Shown here one piece after another: positions 1 to 5,979 of a stretch of DNA of 10,508 nt. Source of the DNA: an uncultured Paenibacillus sp. GTDB lineage: Bacteria > Bacillota > Bacilli > Paenibacillales > Paenibacillaceae. A program made the position numbers and the translations under genes. The notes beneath the pieces are model-generated. The model was not told the origin of the DNA. It did not search any database and saw nothing but the letters and a program-made list of their open reading frames with translations. Position 1 is the stretch's first letter, and each line of letters begins with the position of its first letter. The stretch is taken from positions 1 to 10,508 of the forward strand of contig CALAWP010000088.1 in assembly GCA_937895345.1 (NCBI GenBank), written 5' to 3'.

Positions 1-784
1 AATCGTAATTGCCGACCTCCTCCGGCGGGGTGTCCTTCCACAGCAGCTCCTCGGGTACGACGTGGTCGCCGTGCAGCACCGACTGGTACATCGCGTATAC
101 GTCGGATGCAAACTGCGGCTCATAGGTGCACAGGCTGCCGGGCGCGTGCAGAATGCCCGGCGGAACGTCGAACCCGGTGTCCAGCGTCAGCTTGTAGGCG
201 CGCGACAGGTTCGTTATTTGGTTGTCTCCCTTGGAAAAGTTCATAAGCGTTTTCTTAACCTGCTCCTTCGTCACCCCGGGATTGAAGCCAAAAAACGTAT
301 AGGGAAACTCCCCTCCATGGTTGTTCAGCTGGGAAGGGTAGAAGTACATTTCGTGCTTCCCTTTTTGCCCTACGCGCGCCGCGGCCTCATCGTCATGATG
401 GACGTGATGCGGCAGCGGGTTCAAATTATCGAACAGCTTCGAATAAATCGGCCAGCCGCCGTACTTCTCCCACAAGGAAGCGCCGATCGCCTGTCCCTTC
501 AAATGATCCACCGCATCCCGAAGCAGCGCCCGTTCCTTGCCGTCGGCGGAAACGATATAGCTGAGCCCCTCGTCCTCCGGCGTTCCCGGTCCGTTCTCCG
601 CGCGCGTGGTCGAGGCAAACCAGCGTTCGTCGATGCCGCCCCGCGTCAGGCCGAGCACGAAATAATCGTCCTGGTGCAGCTTGATCCGCCGTCCGGGGCG
701 GCAGAACGAGCGGGGAACCCATGCCGGTGCCAGCCGGAAAATACCCTGGCCCTCATTCAATAAACGATTGACGATATCACTCAT
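1..784 (-). CDS. Type I phosphomannose isomerase-like cupin, partial at its C-terminus
   Basis: The frame is open from ATG at 784 to the window edge (261 codons seen, no stop), so the gene continues to the left. A ribosome site AGAAGGGGG lies about 10 bases before the ATG and overlaps the stop codon of the upstream gene. The translation begins MSDIVNRLLNEGQGIFRL. It has a His-rich metal-type cluster PHHVHHDDE (residues 125-133), a GKHEMYFYP segment (142-150) and PGILHAPGSLCTYEP (209-223). Together these resemble the metal-binding His/Glu set of type I mannose-6-phosphate isomerases and related cupins. In that family the enzyme interconverts aldose and ketose phosphates in the cytosol. As last visible gene of a sugar-import operon, it probably isomerises the imported sugar or its phosphate. 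The exact substrate is unknown, and a non-isomerase cupin role is possible. Confidence 0.72.
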   Translation of the reverse strand, partial: MSDIVNRLLNEGQGIFRLAPAWVPRSFCRPGRRIKLHQDDYFVLGLTRGGIDERWFASTTRAENGPGTPEDEGLSYIVSADGKERALLRDAVDHLKGQAIGASLWEKYGGWPIYSKLFDNLNPLPHHVHHDDEAAARVGQKGKHEMYFYPSQLNNHGGEFPYTFFGFNPGVTKEQVKKTLMNFSKGDNQITNLSRAYKLTLDTGFDVPPGILHAPGSLCTYEPQFASDVYAMYQSVLHGDHVVPEELLWKDTPPEEVGNYD

Positions 785-801
785 TTCCCATATCCCCCTT
801 C

Positions 802-1176
802 TTACCGAACCTCATAGGCCATTGTCGTCATTAATGTATTTTCCGCCTGCGTCGTGTCCATTCGGCTGAACTGGACGACGACCGGCCGGTCGCTCTCCAC
901 CTTCAACGCGTACGGAACGCCTGCCGGAATGGTTCGACCGTCCTTTTCGAGCGAGTCGGTGCGGACATGCTTCGTTCTATGGCCGTCCAGCGCCACCTCG
1001 ATCGCCTCCATCGGCGGTTGATCCTCGAAATACACCGTGACCAGGATGCGCGCCGCCGCATCGTTGCAATTCACCAGGCATATAGCTTCGTGGCTTTGCA
1101 GGCTGCCCGAGCTTCGGGCCGGAATGAATCCGTCCGGAACGACCCATACGTTGGAGCCGATTTCTTTGGTCGACAT
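802..1176 (-). CDS. Sensory rhodopsin transducer (ASRT) family protein
   Basis: A 124-residue soluble protein with no signal peptide or membrane segment. It carries the hallmarks of the Anabaena sensory rhodopsin transducer family (formerly DUF1362): WVVPDGFIP near the N-terminus, SHEAICLVN (about 28-36), VYFEDQPP, then PYALKVESDRPVVVQFSRMD and QAENTLMTTMAYE at the C-terminus. The Anabaena protein is a small all-beta tetramer that partners a photoreceptor. Most family members occur without a rhodopsin, and comparative genomics has proposed that they bind sugars or related small molecules. Here it lies 13 bases after the binding-protein gene and 17 bases before a PMI-like gene, which fits a sugar-related role. 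Two ATGs are available (1182 and 1176). GGAGAGG sits only about 3 bases from the first but 9 from the second, so 1176 is preferred. The family is clear; the function in this operon is inferred. Confidence 0.85.
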   Translation of the reverse strand: MSTKEIGSNVWVVPDGFIPARSSGSLQSHEAICLVNCNDAAARILVTVYFEDQPPMEAIEVALDGHRTKHVRTDSLEKDGRTIPAGVPYALKVESDRPVVVQFSRMDTTQAENTLMTTMAYEVR

Positions 1177-1189
1177 GAGCATCCTCTCC

Positions 1190-2128
1190 CTACTTCAAGT
1201 ATTGATCGACATTTTCTTGCGTGACCAGCTCGAACGGAACGAACACTTCTTTCTCGAATGCTTCTCCCTTGACAATCTTCACGGCCGTTTCGACCGCTCC
1301 GCCTCCCTGCGCCTCCGCGTTCTGGAATACCGTCGCGTCCTGGCGCCCGTCCTTGACCGCCTGCAGCGCATCGGCGATCGCATCGACGCTGACGAGGATG
1401 ATTTCATCCTCGACTCCCGCATCTTCAAGCGCCTTCAACGCGCCGAGACCCATTTCGTCGTTTTGCGCGAAAACGCCGTTGATTTGCCCTTGATGGGCTT
1501 GCAGCCAGTTTTGCATCACGGAAAGCGCTTTGTCCCGGTTCCATTCGGCGGTTTGTTCAGCGATCAGCTGAAGCTCCGGATACGCTTTGAGAGCTTCCAT
1601 GGCCCCTTCGGTGCGCTGAATTTCTGCCGATTGGCCCAAGTGGCCGTGCATCATGACAATATTGCCCTTCCCGCCCAGCTTCTCGGCAAGGAAATCGATG
1701 GCGATCTGCGCGGATTCCTGGTCCCTGGAGCCGACGAACGCATCCGGTTCGGACACGGTGACCGCGTTGACGTTGACGACCGGAATGCCGGCCGCCTTCG
1801 CTTTGTCCACGGCGGGCGACGAAGCTTCGGCTTCCACCGGGTTGAATATAATCGCATCGACCTTTTGCGCAATGAACGTTTCCACCTGCTGAATTTGCTT
1901 GTTCGGGTCTTTTTGCCCGTCGTTGATGATGACTTTGACGCCCAGCTCCCCGGCTTTGGCTTCAATTCCTTCAGCTACCGCAGCGACGAATTCATTGGAC
2001 ATATTCAGCATGCTGACTCCGATCGTGATGCTTTCGTCCGAGCTTCCGCCGGCATCGTTCGAGTTTCCGCATGCGGTCATTGCCGCAACGGAAAGAGCTA
2101 AGATGGCAAGCGCAAATTTCTTTTTCAT
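1190..2128 (-). CDS. CUT2-type sugar ABC transporter solute-binding lipoprotein
   Basis: A 312-residue extracytoplasmic binding protein of the RbsB/Peripla_BP_4 family. It has a basic N-terminus (MKKKF), a hydrophobic stretch and a lipobox ending at Cys20 (AAMTAC), so it should be a membrane-anchored lipoprotein. A Gly/Ser/Asp linker follows, then two Rossmann-like lobes. Positions matching RbsB ligand residues include Arg172 (AEIQRTEG), Asn223 (AQNDEMGLGA), Asp249 (VSVDAIADAL) and Gln269 (TVFQNAEAQG). The usual Asp-Arg pair of the first lobe is replaced by Asn-Ala at 121-122 (VVNVNAV). The start at 2128 is chosen because AAGGAGG lies 8 bases upstream and the signal peptide begins there; an in-frame TTG further upstream would add 15 unlikely residues. 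It follows the permease gene by about 100 bases. Substrate not determinable; ribose is unlikely. Confidence 0.93.
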   Translation of the reverse strand: MKKKFALAILALSVAAMTACGNSNDAGGSSDESITIGVSMLNMSNEFVAAVAEGIEAKAGELGVKVIINDGQKDPNKQIQQVETFIAQKVDAIIFNPVEAEASSPAVDKAKAAGIPVVNVNAVTVSEPDAFVGSRDQESAQIAIDFLAEKLGGKGNIVMMHGHLGQSAEIQRTEGAMEALKAYPELQLIAEQTAEWNRDKALSVMQNWLQAHQGQINGVFAQNDEMGLGALKALEDAGVEDEIILVSVDAIADALQAVKDGRQDATVFQNAEAQGGGAVETAVKIVKGEAFEKEVFVPFELVTQENVDQYLK

Positions 2129-2204
2129 GTCGGGACCCTCCTTGGGATATAAAACAATATTTTCGGATGACAACCAACGCCTCGGCCTTCGCCGCTTGTT
2201 TCGG

Positions 2205-2217
2205 CATCACCTCCCTT
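2205..2217 (-). promoter_or_regulatory. Extended Shine-Dalgarno-like sequence ahead of the binding-protein gene
   Basis: The minus strand reads AAGGGAGGTGATG, which differs by one base from the full complement of the usual 16S rRNA 3' end (AAAGGAGGTGAT). It lies in the 103-base gap between permease and binding protein. Its own ATG at 2207 is too close for normal initiation and opens a frame that is out of phase with the binding-protein gene. The real binding-protein start has its own AAGGAGG further downstream. The match may be chance, or it may act as a ribosome standby site. Confidence 0.35.
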
Positions 2218-2231
2218 GTGAACATCCGCGG

Positions 2232-3194
2232 TCAGGATTTGCGGTCGATCAGCAGCGCGCCGACGATGATGAGACCTTTGATGATCTGCTGGTAATAGGA
2301 AGGAACGTTCAGCAGATCCAGGCCGTTGTTGATGACCCCGATAATCAAAGCGCCAATCAGCGTGCCCATCAATCTGCCCGAACCGCCCGACAGGCTGGTC
2401 CCTCCGATGACGACCGCCGCAATGGCGTCCAGCTCGTAGCCCGTCCCGATGTTCGGCTGCCCGGTTTCGATGCGGGCGGCCTGAACGATGCCCGCGACGC
2501 CCGCCAGTCCTCCGCAGATCACATACACGTACATCTTGATCCGGTTCACGTTAATCCCGGACGTTCTCGCCGCTTCTTCGTTGCCTCCGACCGCATAAAT
2601 GTAGCGGCCGAATACCGTCTTGTGAAGGACGAACAAGGCGATCAGGAAAACGGCCAGTACGATAAGCACCGGTATTTGGACGCCGAGAAAGGTTCCTCCG
2701 ATCGCATTAAAGGAAGGGCTCAATCGGGAGATCGGCCTTCCGTCGCTGATGACCAGCGCCGCCCCCCGCGCCGCCGTCATCATGCCCAGCGTGACGATAA
2801 ACGGGGCCAGCTTCCCCCTCGTAATCGTAACTCCGTTAATCCAGCCGATCAGCAGGCCGCCGGCGACGCCGGCCGCGACCGGCAGCAGAAAGCCGTCCCC
2901 CGACTCCGCCAGCATCGCGGCCAGACATCCGGTCAACGCGACATATGAGCCCAGGCCGAGATCGATGCCGCCGATCAGGATGACGAAAGTGACCCCGATC
3001 GCCAATATGGCGTTGATGGAAACCTGGTTCAGCACGTTGAGCAGGTTGCGCTCCGTCAGAAATACCGGGGACAGAAAGGAAAACACGGCGCATAAAATAA
3101 TGAGAGCCATAAACAGGCCGTATTTTCGAAAAAACTCGCCGCCGAAACGCGTTGTCCCTGTCTTCGCGTTAGGCTCCGCAATCGTTTGACTCAT
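2232..3194 (-). CDS. CUT2-type sugar ABC transporter permease (RbsC-like)
   Basis: A 320-residue integral membrane protein of the BPD_transp_2 family, about the usual length for RbsC. After a short cytoplasmic N-terminus (about 25 residues) it is a series of hydrophobic segments. Family signatures are visible: VILIGGIDLGLGS (71-83), GKLAPFIVTLGMMT (127-140), GRYIYAVGGNEEAARTSGIN (196-214, the loop that contacts the ATPase) and DAIAAVVIGGTSLSGGSG (256-273). It should form the homodimeric channel that works with the ATPase encoded just upstream, the genes being separated by about 30 bases. Two ATGs compete, 3203 and 3194. The GAAGGGA ribosome site abuts the first but is 9 bases from the second, so 3194 is preferred. 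Confidence 0.93.
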   Translation of the reverse strand: MSQTIAEPNAKTGTTRFGGEFFRKYGLFMALIILCAVFSFLSPVFLTERNLLNVLNQVSINAILAIGVTFVILIGGIDLGLGSYVALTGCLAAMLAESGDGFLLPVAAGVAGGLLIGWINGVTITRGKLAPFIVTLGMMTAARGAALVISDGRPISRLSPSFNAIGGTFLGVQIPVLIVLAVFLIALFVLHKTVFGRYIYAVGGNEEAARTSGINVNRIKMYVYVICGGLAGVAGIVQAARIETGQPNIGTGYELDAIAAVVIGGTSLSGGSGRLMGTLIGALIIGVINNGLDLLNVPSYYQQIIKGLIIVGALLIDRKS

Positions 3195-3224
3195 CGCATT
3201 CATTCCCTTCGAAATTCCGCTGTT

Positions 3225-4718
3225 TTATTTGCCAAAAGCAAGGGTCATCACTTTCTCTTCCGTCGCCTCGCTCCTCGGCACTTCTCCGGCGAGCTTGCCT
3301 TCGTGCAGCACCAGAATCCGGTCGCTCAAGCCGATGATCTCCGGGAGCTCGGAGGAGACGACGATCACGGCCTTGCCCTCGTCCGCCAGCTTCGTGATCA
3401 GCTTGTAGATTTCTGACTTCGCTCCGACGTCGATGCCTCTGGTAGGTTCGTCCAGGATGAGAATGTCGGGATTGCCCAGCAGCACTTTGCCGATCACGAT
3501 TTTCTGCTGATTGCCCCCGCTCAGGTTTTTCGCTTTCTGTTCGCGCGTCGGCGTCTTGATCGCGAGATTGGCAATCGTCTCGTCGACAATCGCCCGCTCC
3601 TTCGCAGCCGACACCACTTGCGCTTGCGAACAGAGCGGAAGATTGGAAAGCATAACGTTTTCCCGCACGGACAACTGAAGCACGAGCCCCTGCGTTTTGC
3701 GATCCTCGCTGACGAGCCCGATCCCATTCCGAATGCCGTCCTTCGGCGAGCGAATGCGGACCGGGCGGCCGGCAATTCGAATGTCTCCGCTGTCGGCCTG
3801 ATCCAGTCCGTAAATGCAATTGACGACTTCGGTTCGCCCCGAGCCCATCAGCCCCGCAATGCCGACGATTTCTCCCTTCCGGACGTCGAACGAAATATTT
3901 TCGAACACGCCCCGCTTCGTGAGCCCCCGGACCGACAGCATCTCGGGACCGAACTCAGGCGAACGCTCGGGGAACAGCTCCGTCAGCTGGCGGCCGACCA
4001 TCATCGAGATCATTTGGCGAATGTCCGCCCCCTTAATCGGCTGCGTACCGACGAAGGTACCGTCCCGCAGCACCGTAAATTCATCCGCGATGCGGAAAAT
4101 CTCGTCCATTTTGTGCGAAATATAAATGATCGATATGCCTTTTTGCTTGACGTCCCCGATAATCTCGAACAGCTTCTCCACTTCCCGGTCGGAAATGGCC
4201 GACGTCGGTTCGTCCATGATAATGACGTCCGCATTTTGCGAAATCGCTTTTGCAATTTCGATCATCTGCCGCTCGGAAACGCTAAGCTCCTTCATCTTCG
4301 TCCTCGGATCCAGCCGGACGCCGATTCGCGCCAGACTCTCGCGGGCGTTTTCGATCAGCTTCTTTTCATCAATCCGGCCGAACTTCCGGCGGGGTTCGTT
4401 TCCGAGAAACAGATTTTCGGCGGCGGTCAGCTCCGGCACGTAGGAAAGCTCCTGATGAATCATGGCGATTCCCGCATCCATGGCGCTTCGAATGCCGGTA
4501 TGCGCGATGCGCCGGCCTTTGAAAAAAATGTCCCCTTCGTATTCGGTGTACATGCCGATCAATATTTTCATCAAAGTCGATTTGCCTGCGCCGTTCTCGC
4601 CCATCAAAGCGTGAACGGTTCCTTTCTTCACCGTCAGGCTCACGCTTTTCAAGGCATGAACGCCCGGAAACGATTTCGATATATTTTTCATCTCCAGCAC
4701 GTTCAAGTAATCGTCCAT
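3225..4718 (-). CDS. CUT2-type sugar ABC transporter ATP-binding protein, two nucleotide-binding domains (RbsA/MglA/XylG-like)
   Basis: A 497-residue cytoplasmic protein with two fused ABC domains, the standard form for ribose/galactose/xylose-type importers. Domain 1 (about 5-245) has Walker A GENGAGKST (40-48), a signature-like LSVSERQ (145-151) and Walker B VIIMDEPTS (165-173). Domain 2 (about 258-497) has a degenerate Walker A (GLMGSGRTE), a canonical LSGGNQQK (399-406) and Walker B ILILDEPTRGID (419-430). This asymmetry, with one weakened ATP site, is normal for the family. The start at 4718 is chosen because AGGGTGGTG precedes it at a good distance; the in-frame ATG at 4754 lacks a good site. 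An 11-base direct repeat, ATTATGGACGA, duplicates the start context 22 bases upstream, but that copy is out of frame. It is the first gene of the importer operon, so its upstream region carries the operon promoter. Confidence 0.95.
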   Translation of the reverse strand: MDDYLNVLEMKNISKSFPGVHALKSVSLTVKKGTVHALMGENGAGKSTLMKILIGMYTEYEGDIFFKGRRIAHTGIRSAMDAGIAMIHQELSYVPELTAAENLFLGNEPRRKFGRIDEKKLIENARESLARIGVRLDPRTKMKELSVSERQMIEIAKAISQNADVIIMDEPTSAISDREVEKLFEIIGDVKQKGISIIYISHKMDEIFRIADEFTVLRDGTFVGTQPIKGADIRQMISMMVGRQLTELFPERSPEFGPEMLSVRGLTKRGVFENISFDVRKGEIVGIAGLMGSGRTEVVNCIYGLDQADSGDIRIAGRPVRIRSPKDGIRNGIGLVSEDRKTQGLVLQLSVRENVMLSNLPLCSQAQVVSAAKERAIVDETIANLAIKTPTREQKAKNLSGGNQQKIVIGKVLLGNPDILILDEPTRGIDVGAKSEIYKLITKLADEGKAVIVVSSELPEIIGLSDRILVLHEGKLAGEVPRSEATEEKVMTLAFGK

Positions 4719-4784
4719 AATGCACCACCCTGTCGTCCATAATGGTCCGGTCATCTTGAATGCCCGGCAGCTGCGCTTCCTAAG

Positions 4785-4798
4785 GCGATTCTAATCGC
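4785..4798. repeat. Inverted repeat over the importer operon -10 box
   Basis: The sequence is GCGATT-CT-AATCGC, two perfect 6-base arms with a 2-base centre. It covers the proposed -10 element of the importer operon promoter (minus strand TAGAAT, 4793-4788). A palindrome in this place could be an operator for a repressor that blocks the promoter, or it could be chance. Confidence 0.35.
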
Positions 4799-4816
4799 GC
4801 ATTCGTATTTTGGCAT
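4788..4816 (-). promoter_or_regulatory. Probable sigma-A promoter of the importer operon
   Basis: On the minus strand, -35 ATGCCA (4816-4811, 4 of 6 consensus bases) and -10 TAGAAT (4793-4788, 5 of 6) are separated by 17 bases. Transcription would begin near 4781, giving a leader of roughly 60 bases before the ATPase ATG. The imperfect -35 and the direct repeats immediately upstream fit a promoter that needs an activator, presumably the response regulator encoded in this window. Confidence 0.45.
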
Positions 4817-4827
4817 TTGAATTTCGT

Positions 4828-4913
4828 CCGAAGCGGATTGTTGTTTTTTCGGGTTTTGCGGTCTAACGGAAGCGGGTTTTGTTTTTTTTGGATTCGGATT
4901 TCGTTTTTTTGGG
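4828..4913. promoter_or_regulatory. Cluster of three imperfect direct repeats, candidate response-regulator binding region
   Basis: Reading the plus strand, a shared core CGG(A/G)TT followed by a T/G-rich tail recurs starting at 4834, 4873 and 4895. The first two copies also share the flank GAAGCGG (4830-4836 and 4869-4875) and match over about 26 positions with one gap (roughly 21 identical). The second and third copies start 22 bases apart, close to two helical turns, as expected for AraC-type proteins with two helix-turn-helix motifs. The cluster lies directly upstream of the proposed importer promoter (about -50 to -130) and also upstream of the divergent binding-protein promoter. Part of the likeness comes from T-rich stretches, so the assignment is tentative. 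Confidence 0.4.
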
Positions 4914-4931
4914 AAGTGGAGAGGGGAAGCC

Positions 4932-4961
4932 ATGATGACCATCGCCTGTCTGTGTTAACAT
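4932..4961 (+). promoter_or_regulatory. Candidate promoter of the divergent sensor-type binding-protein gene
   Basis: A -10 element TAACAT (4956-4961, 4 of 6) carries an upstream TGT, making an extended -10. The best -35 is ATGATG (4932-4937, 3 of 6) at 18 bases. Transcription would start near 4968 and the gene begins at 4999, with GGAGGTG as its ribosome site. The weak -35 could mean low basal expression or activator dependence. Confidence 0.3.
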
Positions 4962-4998
4962 AGGGGGAAACGACCTTTGATCCGGAGGTGCAACCCGA

Positions 4999-5979
4999 AT
5001 GCGAGTCTTACTCCGCTCCTTGCTGTTCATCCTGCTAGCGTTCGCATGGACGGCCTGCACGAATGCAGGCGAACCCGAGCCCGTGCCGGACGGCCGGACG
5101 CCCGCTCCGACGATGCGCCAGGAAGATGAAAGAGTCATTCGGCTCGGCTTTACGATGCTGGGCGAATTCGAATTCCCGGTCGCCATCAAGAAGGAGCTGG
5201 AGCAAGAAGTTAAAGCGCGAGGTCATATCGAATTGATTTCCTATGAAGGCAAAGCAAGCGGGGATCAGCAGATCGCGGACGTAGCCGATATGATCGACAG
5301 AAACGTGGACGTCATCATTTTGAATCCCGTGGACGCGGTCAAATCGACGGAGGCCGTCGAGCTGGCCGTCGCGGCGGGAATTCCGGTCATCGGAATCAAT
5401 ACGATACCGGATACGGACCTCCTGACCAGTTACGTCGGTTCGAACGACATCGAGGCCGGGGAGATCGAAATGCAATTCATGGCCGAGACGCTGGGCGGAA
5501 AAGGCGATATCGTGGTGTTGCAGGGATTGCCGGAGCAATCGTCCCAAATCGAACGCACTCGCGGCATATTCAACGTGCTGAAGGATTACCCGGACCTGCG
5601 CGTACTGGAGATGGAACCGGCCCAATGGTCCAGGGATGAGGGTTATCGGCTTATGAAAGAATGGTATGCGAAGCACGGGGACCGCATTGGCGGCGTCGTC
5701 TCGCAAAACGACGAAATGGCGCTCGGAGCGGCCGCTTATTTGCGGGATATCGGCAAGCAGGGGGACATCCCCATCGTCGGCGTTGACGCCCTGGACGACG
5801 CCCTGGAAGCGGTCAAGAATGGAGAAATGGCCGCCACCGTCTTCCAGGATGCCGTCGGGCAAGCGAAGCTTGCCGTAAACTTGGCCGAGAGCATCGCCAG
5901 GGACGGCCAGGCGGCCAAAAGCTATTTTATTCCCTACCGGCTTGTCACCCCGGAGAACGTCGATTATTTTCTGAAATAG
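4999..5979 (+). CDS. Second sugar-binding lipoprotein, probable ligand sensor for the adjacent two-component system
   Basis: A 326-residue Peripla_BP_4-type binding protein, paralogous to the one at 1190-2128. Shared segments include NPVDA/NPVEA, AAGIPV, QNDEM, VDA..DALEAVK and the C-terminal VTPENVDYFLK. The N-terminus has two Arg, a hydrophobic stretch and a lipobox ending at Cys20 (FAWTAC), then a Pro/acidic linker to about residue 45. Ligand-type residues are kept: Arg186, Asn237, Asp263 and Gln283, with Asn134 at the place of the RbsB Asp. It has no transporter genes of its own. It diverges from the importer operon and converges on the kinase/regulator genes. In Clostridium beijerinckii a similarly placed paralogue, XylFII, binds xylose and activates the LytS kinase, so a sensing role is inferred. 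A second transport binding protein is the alternative. Ribosome site GGAGGTG supports the ATG at 4999. Confidence 0.9.
   Translation: MRVLLRSLLFILLAFAWTACTNAGEPEPVPDGRTPAPTMRQEDERVIRLGFTMLGEFEFPVAIKKELEQEVKARGHIELISYEGKASGDQQIADVADMIDRNVDVIILNPVDAVKSTEAVELAVAAGIPVIGINTIPDTDLLTSYVGSNDIEAGEIEMQFMAETLGGKGDIVVLQGLPEQSSQIERTRGIFNVLKDYPDLRVLEMEPAQWSRDEGYRLMKEWYAKHGDRIGGVVSQNDEMALGAAAYLRDIGKQGDIPIVGVDALDDALEAVKNGEMAATVFQDAVGQAKLAVNLAESIARDGQAAKSYFIPYRLVTPENVDYFLK

Noticed and set aside
62..763. Plus-strand 233-codon open frame opposite the PMI-like gene
   Set aside because: It is antisense to a continuous minus-strand frame with clear cupin/PMI motifs and a ribosome site; the plus frame is Arg-rich with no recognisable motif.
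1037..2948. Long plus-strand open frames across the binding-protein and permease genes
   Set aside because: They are shadows of the GC-rich minus-strand genes, which carry full family signatures.
1190..4718. Naming the importer as ribose (rbs), xylose (xyl) or inositol specific
   Set aside because: CUT2 components are too alike to assign substrate by eye, the binding-site pair differs from RbsB, and no kinase, isomerase or RbsD gene that would settle it is in view.
3618..4742. Plus-strand 374-codon open frame opposite the ATPase gene
   Set aside because: Antisense shadow of the ABC ATPase; no start context or domain signature.
4828..4910. T-rich intergenic sequence considered as a CRISPR or other repeat array
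   Set aside because: Only three degenerate copies with unequal spacing (39 and 22 bases); operator-like repeats fit better.
4751..5189. Minus-strand small frames in the importer/sensor intergenic region
   Set aside because: Low-complexity Lys/Pro/Asn content arising from T-rich DNA, no ribosome site, and overlap with the second binding-protein gene.
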